Positions 1 through 6,613 of a stretch of 20,827 nt of DNA are shown here, in pieces. Position 1 is the first letter of the stretch. Each line of letters opens with the position of its first letter. Both the position numbers and the translations under genes were made by a program. The notes under the pieces were generated by a model. That model was not told the DNA's origin and did not search any database. It saw only the letters and a list, made by a program, of their open reading frames with translations. Source of the stretch: CBFCZU01 sp965602635 (lineage in GTDB: Bacteria > Planctomycetota > Phycisphaerae > SM23-33). The stretch spans positions 1 to 20,827 of the forward strand of contig CBFCZU010000045.1 of NCBI GenBank assembly GCA_965602635.1. The letters run 5' to 3'.

Positions 1-1
1 G

Positions 2-1027
2 GCCGAGCGGCTGGGCGAGCTGCTCGGCAGGCCCGTCAAGCTCGGCCCGGCGGAGGTCGTCGGGCCCGAGACGGAAAAGCTCGTCGCCGCCATGGCGGGC
101 GGAGACGTCGCGCTGCTGGAGAACCTGCGATTCCACGGCGGCGAGACCATGCCCGACAAGGCCAAGAAGAGCCCCGACGGCAAGCTCACCGCCGAGCAGG
201 AGAAGGCCCACGCGGACTTCGTAGCGGCCCTGGCGGCACTGGCCGACGTTTACGTCAACGACGCGTTCGGCACCTGCCACCGCAAGCACGCCAGCATGTA
301 CGGCGTCGCCCGCGCCATTCAGGCCGCCGGCGGGCCCGCCGTCGCAGGCTTCCTCGTCGAGAAGGAAATCCGATACCTCCACGAGGCGCTGGCCGAGCCC
401 GCCAGGCCGTTCGTCGCCATACTCGGCGGGGTGAAGGTCTCCGACAAGATCAAGCTCATCGCCTCGCTCCTGGAGAAGGTTGACAGGATCATCATCGGCG
501 GGGCGATGGCCTACACGCTGCTCAAGGCCCGCGGCGTCGCCGTGGGCAAGAGCCTCGTCGAGGACGACCAGTTGGCCGAGATGAAGGCCCTACTGGACCG
601 CCCCGGCGAGAAGATCATGCTGCCCCGCGATCACGTGGCCACCGACGACTTCGATTCCGGCGGGCCCCAGGCCGTCGGCGACGAGGATATCGCCGACGGG
701 CTCATGGGCATGGACATCGGCCCCGGGACGGCCGAGGCGTTCGCGGCGGTCATCACCGCCGCGGGGACCGTCGTCTGGAACGGCCCGATGGGCGTCTTCG
801 AGAAGGACGCGTACGCGGCCGGAACCAGGGCCGTCGCCGAGGCGGTCGCCAAGGCCACCGACGGCGGCGCGGTGAGCGTGATTGGCGGGGGCGACTCGGC
901 CGCCGCCGTCGAGCAGATGGGCCTGGAGGAGAGGATGACCCACGTTTCCACCGGCGGCGGGGCGTCGCTGACGTACCTCGAAGGCAAGCCCATGCCGCCG
1001 ATCGAGGTGCTCGATCAGAAAGGCTGA
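2..1027 (+). CDS. pgk: Phosphoglycerate kinase, 5' end cut off by the window edge
   Basis: Cytosolic glycolytic enzyme that moves phosphate between 1,3-bisphosphoglycerate and ADP. The reading frame is open from base 2, so the start codon and roughly the first 55-80 residues lie outside the window; 341 residues are visible against a usual length near 395. Family signatures visible in order are LLENLRFHGGE, YVNDAFGTCHRKHAS, FVAILGGVKVSDKIKLI, IIIGGAMAYTLLKA, VVWNGPMGVFE in the hinge and C domain, and the nucleotide-binding end GGGDSAAAVEQMG followed by HVSTGGGASLTYLEGK. A short charged insert after LRFHGGE carries KAKKSPDGKLTAEQEKAHAD. The next gene starts 34 nt downstream on the same strand, so co-transcription is likely. 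The identification is secure; only the N-terminus is unknown. Confidence 0.97.
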   Translation, partial: AERLGELLGRPVKLGPAEVVGPETEKLVAAMAGGDVALLENLRFHGGETMPDKAKKSPDGKLTAEQEKAHADFVAALAALADVYVNDAFGTCHRKHASMYGVARAIQAAGGPAVAGFLVEKEIRYLHEALAEPARPFVAILGGVKVSDKIKLIASLLEKVDRIIIGGAMAYTLLKARGVAVGKSLVEDDQLAEMKALLDRPGEKIMLPRDHVATDDFDSGGPQAVGDEDIADGLMGMDIGPGTAEAFAAVITAAGTVVWNGPMGVFEKDAYAAGTRAVAEAVAKATDGGAVSVIGGGDSAAAVEQMGLEERMTHVSTGGGASLTYLEGKPMPPIEVLDQKG

Positions 1028-1061
1028 GCCCGGGCCGACGCTCGGGCGGGGAGGAACGGTC

Positions 1062-2624
1062 ATGAAGGCCACGAGCAAGGTACATCTGCCGCGCTTGGGG
1101 TTGGTGGCGATGGCCGCGGCGCTGCTCATTGGCTCCGCCGCCGGTGCCGAGGCGGCCAAGGATGCGCCGACAGAGAAGGTCGTGGCCGAACTCATCAAGC
1201 AGTTGGGCGACGGCAGCTTCAAGGTTCGCGAGGCCGCCCAGCAGAAGCTCATCGAGATCGGCCCGCGGGCGCTGGACCAGGTGGCCACGGCCGTCAAGTC
1301 CGAGGACGCCGAGGTCAGCCGCCGGGCCGAGGAAATCCTCAAGGTTATCTCCAAGCAGGCCGCCAGCCGCAATGACGAGGCGATCAAGAAGAACCTGCTC
1401 TGGCAACTGCCCCTTGCCAATCTCCCCACGGGCCACGTGCGGATCTCCAAGGGCGTGGTGTGCCTCCAGGACGGGGATGGCTGGATCCGGGCGGTTGACG
1501 TCAAGACCGGCAAGAGCATCTGGTCGCACCGGTCGGACAAGGGCCTCTGTTGGACCGTTCTCGGCGATACGGTGTACGCGCCGGACTTTAACAGCGACCT
1601 CAGGGCGCTGGATATCCGCTCGGGCAAGCGCCGCCGCGAGTTCGGCTCCCGGATGGTATTTGGCGAGCCGACGGTCCGGGCGGGGAAGATGTACGTCGGC
1701 GGCTTCATAGGCGAGTTATGGGTCGTGGACACGCGGACCGGCAAGATGCTCAACACCTTCAAGGTCTCGGGAGCCGTCGATCTCGCCCCCATCCTGCGTG
1801 GCGGAAAGTTGTACTGCCTCACCCGCGACGGCAAGGCCCACGCCCTTAACCTCAAGACCGGCAAGATCGCATGGTCGGCGACGGTGGCCAAGAGGTCGCT
1901 CAACGCCCTGGCCTTGGGCGACGGGCGGGTGTACGTCCGGGCGGACGACCGCCTCCTGGCCCTGGACGCTGAGACAGGCAAGCGGCTGTGGGCCTTCCCC
2001 GTTGCCACCGACGGCCTGGCCTGGGTTGGTGGCCCCAGGATTGTCGCCCGAGTGCAGCTCCCGGGCGGCTGGGCGCAGACCCGGGGGAAGTCGGGAATCT
2101 CCCCGGACGCGAAGCCCCTGGCCGTCGCCGGCGGGGCTGTCTGGCTGACCGCCGGGTCGAAGATACTGGCCGTCGATGCCGCCAAGGGAACGAAGCTCTG
2201 GGAGCATTCCCCAGCCGCCAAGAAGGGCAAAGGTGCCCCGCAGCTAAATGCCGACAGGGTTCAGGTCGTCGTCGGCGGGCAGGTCCTGGTGTTCATGAGG
2301 GTTGGCGTAGGCGGGCGCATGGCGGCTGCGAAGACTCACGTGTCCCATTCCGGCGAGCTGTCGCCCCCGGCCGTGGCCGGCGGAGTCATGTACTTCGGCA
2401 GCAAGGACGGGCTGCACGCGGTTGACCTCAAGACGCGCACGCCGCTGTGGACGTACCGCACCGAGGCACCCGTGACGCTCCGCCCGGTGGTCGCCGGCGG
2501 CGTTATATACTTCGCCACTCGCTCTCCGCCCGTCATGGTTGCCGATGGCAAGACATACTTCGTCAGCAGACCGACGCTCTATGCCCTGAAGCTCAAGCTG
2601 CCGCCTGCCAAAGGGGGGCGGTGA
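1062..2624 (+). CDS. Secreted HEAT-like plus PQQ-type beta-propeller protein
   Basis: A 520-residue protein with a signal peptide (basic MKATSKVHLPR, hydrophobic core to about residue 27, then AEA-type cleavage near 29-32). Residues about 43-98 form a short HEAT-like helical module (LGDGSFKVREAAQQKLIEIG, then DAEVSRRAEEIL), a module I associate with planctomycete exported proteins. From about residue 115 to the end come repeated propeller blades with the PQQ-repeat pattern: G-x-V, a strand, DVKTGKSIW, DTRTGKML, NLKTGKIAWS, DAETGKRLWAF, DAAKGTKLWEH, DLKTRTPLW. These blades usually act as binding scaffolds; no PQQ-dehydrogenase catalytic motif is visible, so enzymatic activity is not claimed. 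The start is supported by a GGGGAGG-like ribosome binding site 8-12 nt upstream. It probably acts in the periplasm; the partner is unknown. Confidence 0.85.
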   Translation: MKATSKVHLPRLGLVAMAAALLIGSAAGAEAAKDAPTEKVVAELIKQLGDGSFKVREAAQQKLIEIGPRALDQVATAVKSEDAEVSRRAEEILKVISKQAASRNDEAIKKNLLWQLPLANLPTGHVRISKGVVCLQDGDGWIRAVDVKTGKSIWSHRSDKGLCWTVLGDTVYAPDFNSDLRALDIRSGKRRREFGSRMVFGEPTVRAGKMYVGGFIGELWVVDTRTGKMLNTFKVSGAVDLAPILRGGKLYCLTRDGKAHALNLKTGKIAWSATVAKRSLNALALGDGRVYVRADDRLLALDAETGKRLWAFPVATDGLAWVGGPRIVARVQLPGGWAQTRGKSGISPDAKPLAVAGGAVWLTAGSKILAVDAAKGTKLWEHSPAAKKGKGAPQLNADRVQVVVGGQVLVFMRVGVGGRMAAAKTHVSHSGELSPPAVAGGVMYFGSKDGLHAVDLKTRTPLWTYRTEAPVTLRPVVAGGVIYFATRSPPVMVADGKTYFVSRPTLYALKLKLPPAKGGR

Positions 2625-2660
2625 GCGCAGCGGAGGGGCAGGTTCGCAATGCTTCGGACA

Positions 2661-2698
2661 TGTTTCGAGTTTCGAGTTTGGGATTTCGGATTTCTCTT
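2661..2698. repeat. AT-rich dispersed-repeat-like segment upstream of rpe
   Basis: The stretch is markedly AT-richer than its surroundings. It holds two tandem copies of ttcgagt (2664-2670 and 2671-2677), then gggatttcggatttctc. A related segment with the core ttcggattt sits at 18296-18320. It fills much of the 90-nt gap between the propeller gene and rpe and happens to stay open in the rpe frame, which would add a spurious 22-residue N-terminus. I infer a dispersed intergenic element; copy number elsewhere in the genome cannot be seen. Confidence 0.45.
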
Positions 2699-2714
2699 GG
2701 TACCTGGTGAGTAT

Positions 2715-3422
2715 ATGACTCGATCGGCAGACAACCCGTGGAAGCGCCTGGGCGCGGGGCCGCTGATCGCCCCGTCGCTGCTGGCGTGCGATTACATGCG
2801 CGTGGGGGAGATGGCCCAGTCCGCCATCGACGCCGGCGCCGACGTGCTGCACGTGGACATAATGGACGGGCACTTCGTGCCGAACCTGTCCATGGGCCCG
2901 GGGTACGTCGCCAGCGCCCGGGCGTTCACCGATTGCCCCCTCGACGTGCACATCATGGTGACGGACCCGGCCTGCTTCGCCGAGCGCTTCGCCGAGGCGG
3001 GGGCCGCCTCGGTCACCTTCCACGTTGAGGCGACGGACAAGCCCAAGGAGATCATCGACTTTCTCCACGCCCGCGGTCTTGGGGCCGGAGTGAGCCTCCG
3101 CCCCGGCACGCCGGCGGAGGCGATCCGCCCCGTGGCCGAGCTGGTGGACATCGTGCTGGTGATGACCGTCGAGCCCGGCTACGGCGGGCAGGAGTTCATG
3201 TCCGACCAGTTGGCGAAGGTCGAGCAGATCCGCTCGATGCTCCGGCCCGATCAGCGGCTGGAGGTGGACGGCGGCATTGACGTCGAAACGGCCAGGCTGT
3301 GCGCCGCGGCCGGGGCCGACGTGTTCGTCGCCGGCGTGAGCATCTTCCGCAGCCCGGACGTCGCCGCCGCGATCGCCGCGATTCGCGCCGCCGCACTCTC
3401 CGCTCGCCGGGCCGGACAATAG
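2715..3422 (+). CDS. rpe: Ribulose-phosphate 3-epimerase
   Basis: TIM-barrel enzyme interconverting ribulose 5-phosphate and xylulose 5-phosphate in the pentose phosphate or Calvin pathway. From this start it has 235 residues, normal for the family. Visible signatures: IAPSLLACDY (18-27), HVDIMDGHFVPN (46-57), DVHIMV (77-82), MTVEPGYGGQ (150-159), EVDGGID (183-189) and the phosphate-binding AGADVFVAGVSIF (199-211). The expected metal and acid-base residues H46, D48, H79 and D185 are all present. An ATG 66 nt upstream at 2649 is in frame, but the extra residues are encoded by a repeat-like AT-rich segment and resemble no epimerase N-terminus, so ATG 2715 was chosen. The ribosome binding site is weak (GGTGAG just upstream). 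It probably continues the pgk transcription unit or uses a promoter in the 90-nt gap. Confidence 0.96.
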   Translation: MTRSADNPWKRLGAGPLIAPSLLACDYMRVGEMAQSAIDAGADVLHVDIMDGHFVPNLSMGPGYVASARAFTDCPLDVHIMVTDPACFAERFAEAGAASVTFHVEATDKPKEIIDFLHARGLGAGVSLRPGTPAEAIRPVAELVDIVLVMTVEPGYGGQEFMSDQLAKVEQIRSMLRPDQRLEVDGGIDVETARLCAAAGADVFVAGVSIFRSPDVAAAIAAIRAAALSARRAGQ

Positions 3423-3424
3423 GA

Positions 3425-3453
3425 TTCCCGCGCCGGCCCATTCCGGGTAGAAT
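3425..3453 (+). promoter_or_regulatory. Candidate sigma70-type promoter for accD
   Basis: TTCCCG at 3425-3430 and TAGAAT at 3448-3453 are separated by 17 nt. The -10 box matches the consensus at five of six positions, the -35 at three. Transcription would start near 3460, giving a leader of about 22 nt before accD. A small inverted repeat (cgctt/aagcg, 3457-3472) lies in that leader. The call rests on pattern only. Confidence 0.35.
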
Positions 3454-3482
3454 ATGCGCTTCGCGGGAAGCGATTTGAGGCC

Positions 3483-4349
3483 ATGGCCGACGACGAACCG
3501 ACCACACCGTACAGATACGTGCCTGTGCCGGGGGGCCCCCCGGTACGCAAGAAGCGGGACGTGCCCGCCGAGCTGTGGATGCGCTGCGAGTCCTGCGGGG
3601 CCATGCTGTACCGCAAGGCCGTCGCCGAGAACCTGGACGTCTGCACGGAGTGCGGGACGCATTTTCGCGCCAAGGCGCGGACCCGAATCCAGCAGCTCAC
3701 CGACCCGGAGACGTTCGAGGAGCTCTTCGCCGACATCGCCCCGGACGACCCGCTGGGCTTCAAGTGGCGCGGGCAGACCTACGCCAACCGCCTGGCGGTC
3801 GAGCAGGCCAAGACCAAATCCACCGAGGCGGTGATAACCGGCGTCGGGTACATCAGGGGGCGGCGAGTGTCCCTGGGCGTGATGGACGGCGAGTTCCTCA
3901 TGGGCTCAATGGGCTCGGCCCTGGGCGAGAAGGTCACCCTGCTCATCGAGCACGCCACCGAGCAGGGCTTGCCGCTGGTGATCGTGTGCATGTCCGGCGG
4001 GGCGAGGATGCACGAGGGGGCCGTCTCGCTCATGCAGATGGGCAAGACCAGCGCCGCCCTGGGAAGGTTCGACGACGCCGGAGGGCTGCACATCTCCATC
4101 CTGGCCGACCCGACTACCGGCGGGACCACCGCCTCCTTCGCCATGCTCGGAGACGTCATCATCGCCGAGCCGGGGGCGCTGATCGGCTTCGCCGGGCAGC
4201 GGGTCATCGCCAACACCATCAAGACCGAACTGCCCGAAGGTTTCCAGCGAGCCGAATTCCTGCTCGAGCACGGGTTCATCGACATGATCGTCCCGCGTCA
4301 CGAGCTCCGCACCGAGATCGCCCGGCTGATCGACTACTGCCAGAAGTAG
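3483..4349 (+). CDS. accD: Acetyl-CoA carboxylase carboxyltransferase subunit beta
   Basis: Beta half of the carboxyltransferase that moves the carboxyl group from biotin to acetyl-CoA, giving malonyl-CoA for fatty acid synthesis; it acts with AccA, which is not in this window. The 288-residue protein begins with a short proline-rich tail, then the zinc ribbon C35-x2-C38-x15-C54-x2-C57. The crotonase-like domain follows, with MSGGARMHEGAVSLMQM, DPTTGGTTASFAMLGDV, AEPGALIGFAGQRVI and LPEGFQRAEFLLEHGFID, all classic AccD signatures. Length is near the usual 285-305. A GAGG motif lies only 3 nt before the ATG, a short spacing, but no better start exists because the zinc ribbon is complete from here. 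Nothing is missing or shifted. Confidence 0.97.
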   Translation: MADDEPTTPYRYVPVPGGPPVRKKRDVPAELWMRCESCGAMLYRKAVAENLDVCTECGTHFRAKARTRIQQLTDPETFEELFADIAPDDPLGFKWRGQTYANRLAVEQAKTKSTEAVITGVGYIRGRRVSLGVMDGEFLMGSMGSALGEKVTLLIEHATEQGLPLVIVCMSGGARMHEGAVSLMQMGKTSAALGRFDDAGGLHISILADPTTGGTTASFAMLGDVIIAEPGALIGFAGQRVIANTIKTELPEGFQRAEFLLEHGFIDMIVPRHELRTEIARLIDYCQK

Positions 4350-4373
4350 CGGCGCCCGGGCAAGGGCCCCCCG

Positions 4374-5516
4374 GTGAAATACCGCGTCCAGCCCATCACC
4401 CAGCCGCCGAAGCACCATTTCTTCGGCTACTACGACATGCGCCCGTGGGATGAGAGCGGGCGGTTTCACCTGGCGCTCGAGGTGGAGTTCATGGACCGCC
4501 CGCCGACGGCGGACGACGAGGCCGCCGTCGCCGTGGTGGACCTGGCGGAGGGCAACCGGTTTGTGCCGCTCTCGCGGACGCGGGCGTGGAACTTCCAGCA
4601 GGGGGCGATGCTGCACTGGCTGCCCGCCGCCCGGGAGACCGTGCTTTTCAACGACCGGCGCGACGGGCGGTTCGTCTGCGTCGCGCATGAGATGGGCACC
4701 GGGGCCGAGCAAGTGCTGGGCCCCGCCATCGCCGCCCTGAGCGACGACGGCTCGGCCGCCGCCACGCTCAACTACGCCCGCATCGCCGCCACCCGTCCGG
4801 GGTACGGCTACGAGGGCCTCCCCGACGCCGGCGCCCACATCAACGTTCCCGCCGACGACGGGCTGGGCGTGCTGGAGCTGCCCGGCGGGGGGCACCGCAT
4901 AGTGGTCTCCATGGCCGACCTGGCAGCCAAGCAGGAGCCGCAGCTCGCCTACGGCCGGGAGAAGGTCTGGTTCAACCACGTGCTGTTCAATCCATCCGGC
5001 GGGCGGCTGGCGTTCCTGTGCCGCTGGGCCGACCCCGCCGGCGGGTGGCGGACGCAGATGTGGACCGTCGGCGTTGACGGGCAGGGACTGACCCGCGCCC
5101 TCGACGGGCCGCTGATCAGCCATTTCGACTGGAAGGACGACGAGACGCTCATCGCCTGGGCCGGCGTGGGCGGCGTCGATGCCGTCTGGGAGTTCGACGC
5201 CCTCGCCCGCGCCCGCCCCAGGGCAATCCTCACCGACGCCATCGGCCGCGACGGGCACATTTGCTTCAGCCACGACCGCAAACGGGTCGCCACCGACACC
5301 TACCCGGACGCCGACGGGATGCGGGAGCTGGCCGTCGTGGAATACGCCACGGGCAGGCGGATCGAGCTGGGCAGGTTCCACTCGCCGGTCGCGCCCGGCC
5401 TGGTGGAGATCCGCTGCGACTTCCATCCCTCCTGGAGCGCCGACGACCGCCGGCTGGCGTTCGACGGCATGCATGAGGGCACCCGCCAGAGGTACGTCAT
5501 GGAGATTGAGCCATGA
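4374..5516 (+). CDS. Oligogalacturonate-lyase-like / TolB-like beta-propeller protein
   Basis: A 380-residue cytoplasmic-looking protein (no signal peptide) starting at GTG, with AAGGG upstream. Blade-like repeats include HFFGYYDMRPWDESG (15-29), GAMLHWLP (77-84), NHVLFNPSGGRLAFLCRW (201-218), MWTVGVDGQG (229-238), SHFDWKDDETLIAW (249-262), GHICFSHDRKRVATD (294-308) and CDFHPSWSADDRRLAFDG (348-365). The HVLFNPS and FHPSWS elements resemble the oligogalacturonide lyase propeller family (Pectate_lyase22). In that family metal is held by several His and a Gln; here H202, H250, H295 and H351 are candidates, while an aspartate (D349) stands where I would expect a second His of the final motif. Lyase activity is therefore uncertain. 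Its stop overlaps the start of the M24-fold gene by ATGA, which implies coupled translation and a shared role. Confidence 0.6.
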   Translation: MKYRVQPITQPPKHHFFGYYDMRPWDESGRFHLALEVEFMDRPPTADDEAAVAVVDLAEGNRFVPLSRTRAWNFQQGAMLHWLPAARETVLFNDRRDGRFVCVAHEMGTGAEQVLGPAIAALSDDGSAAATLNYARIAATRPGYGYEGLPDAGAHINVPADDGLGVLELPGGGHRIVVSMADLAAKQEPQLAYGREKVWFNHVLFNPSGGRLAFLCRWADPAGGWRTQMWTVGVDGQGLTRALDGPLISHFDWKDDETLIAWAGVGGVDAVWEFDALARARPRAILTDAIGRDGHICFSHDRKRVATDTYPDADGMRELAVVEYATGRRIELGRFHSPVAPGLVEIRCDFHPSWSADDRRLAFDGMHEGTRQRYVMEIEP

Positions 5517-6613
5517 ACCAGGAACGGGCCGTGAAGCACGCTCGCCTCGCCGGTTGGCTCGACCGGCGCGGGCTGGCGGGGGTGGTGCTCACCCGCCGGT
5601 GCAACTTCAGTTGGTACACGGGCGGGGCGCACAACCACGTCGGCGAGGCGTGCGACGTGGGCGTCTCCTCGCTGGTGGTTACGGGCCAGGCGGCGGTCGT
5701 GGTCGCCAGCAACATCGAGGCGACCCGTCTGGCGGGCGAGGACGTGGACGAGGGTCTCCGCGTCGTCGAGTACGCTTACCACGCCCCGGCCGAGCGGGGG
5801 CGGGCGTTCGCCGAGGCCATGGGCGGGGGGCGGTTCGCCGCCGACGCGCCGCTCGAAGGGCTGGAGATCGAGGCCACCGATGAGGAGTTCGACCGGCTCA
5901 GGTGGCAGCTCACCGGCTGGGAGGTCGAGCGGTACCGCGTTCTCTGTCGCGAAACGGCTGAATGTGTCGAGCATGTCGCCCGCGGGCTGGAGCCGGGCGC
6001 GGCCGAGGGGGCCCTGGCCGGGAGCCTCGCCGGCGAGCTGCGGAGCCGGGGCATCACGCCGTGGGTCCTGCTGGTCGGCTCGGACGAGAGGATCGACCGC
6101 CATCGCCACCCGCTGCCGACCGCCAGGGCCGTGGAGAGGCGGGCGATGCTGGTGACTTGCGGCGAGCGCGGCGGGCTGATTGCCGCCGTCAGCAGGCTGG
6201 TGAGCCTTGGCGAGCCCTCCGCCGAGCTTCGCCGCAGGCATCAGGCCGTGGCCGCGGTTGACGCCGCCATGATCTCCGCCACCCTCCCCGGCGTGACGCT
6301 CGGGGAAGTCTTCGACACCGCCCGGACGGCCTATGGCGAGGTCGGCTTCGCCGATGAGTGGAGGCAGCACCATCAGGGCGGCTCGATCGGCTACCTGCCG
6401 CGGGAGGTGAAGGCGTCCCCCCGCTGCCGGGTCGAGGCGCTGGCCCGTCAGCCGTTCGCGTGGAACCCGTCGATCACCGGCACCAAGTGCGAGGACACCA
6501 TCCTATGCACCGAGGGCGGGCCGGAGGTCCTCACCCATACCGGTGAGTGGCCCACGATCGAGGGCAGTTGGCGAGGCTGCGCACTGCCGCGCCCCGACGT
6601 GCTAGTCCTCTGA
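5513..6613 (+). CDS. M24 (creatinase/aminopeptidase P fold) family protein lacking several metal ligands
   Basis: A 366-residue protein with a creatinase-type N-terminal domain (GLAGVVLTRRCNFSWYTGG, residues 20-38) and a C-terminal pita-bread fold ending in HHQGGSIGYLPRE (286-298), NPSITGTKCEDTILCTEGG (318-336) and GEWP. These are hallmarks of family M24. M24 metallopeptidases bind two metals with D, D, H, E, E. Here the His (H286 or H287) and the final Glu (E327) remain. The usual D-x-G...D strand pair is replaced by LVTCGERGGLIAAVSR (213-228), with no aspartates, and the first Glu position reads N318. I therefore infer a non-peptidase, perhaps a creatinase-like hydrolase or a binding protein. 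It overlaps the propeller gene upstream by 4 nt (ATGA) and its 3' end overlaps the converging RNase E/G gene by 12 nt. Confidence 0.75.
   Translation: MNQERAVKHARLAGWLDRRGLAGVVLTRRCNFSWYTGGAHNHVGEACDVGVSSLVVTGQAAVVVASNIEATRLAGEDVDEGLRVVEYAYHAPAERGRAFAEAMGGGRFAADAPLEGLEIEATDEEFDRLRWQLTGWEVERYRVLCRETAECVEHVARGLEPGAAEGALAGSLAGELRSRGITPWVLLVGSDERIDRHRHPLPTARAVERRAMLVTCGERGGLIAAVSRLVSLGEPSAELRRRHQAVAAVDAAMISATLPGVTLGEVFDTARTAYGEVGFADEWRQHHQGGSIGYLPREVKASPRCRVEALARQPFAWNPSITGTKCEDTILCTEGGPEVLTHTGEWPTIEGSWRGCALPRPDVLVL

Noticed and set aside
1062..2624. Calling the propeller protein a PQQ-dependent dehydrogenase
   Set aside because: Only the repeat pattern is present. There is no visible dehydrogenase active site or cytochrome domain, and the family often serves as a scaffold.
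3906..5474. A 522-residue open frame on the minus strand across accD and the propeller gene
   Set aside because: Antisense to two well-supported genes; composition is low-complexity (His, Gly, Val, Arg) with no family signature.
5513..6613. Calling the M24-fold protein an active Xaa-Pro aminopeptidase
   Set aside because: The expected two aspartates and one glutamate of the two-metal site are not seen in their motifs, so peptidase activity is not claimed.
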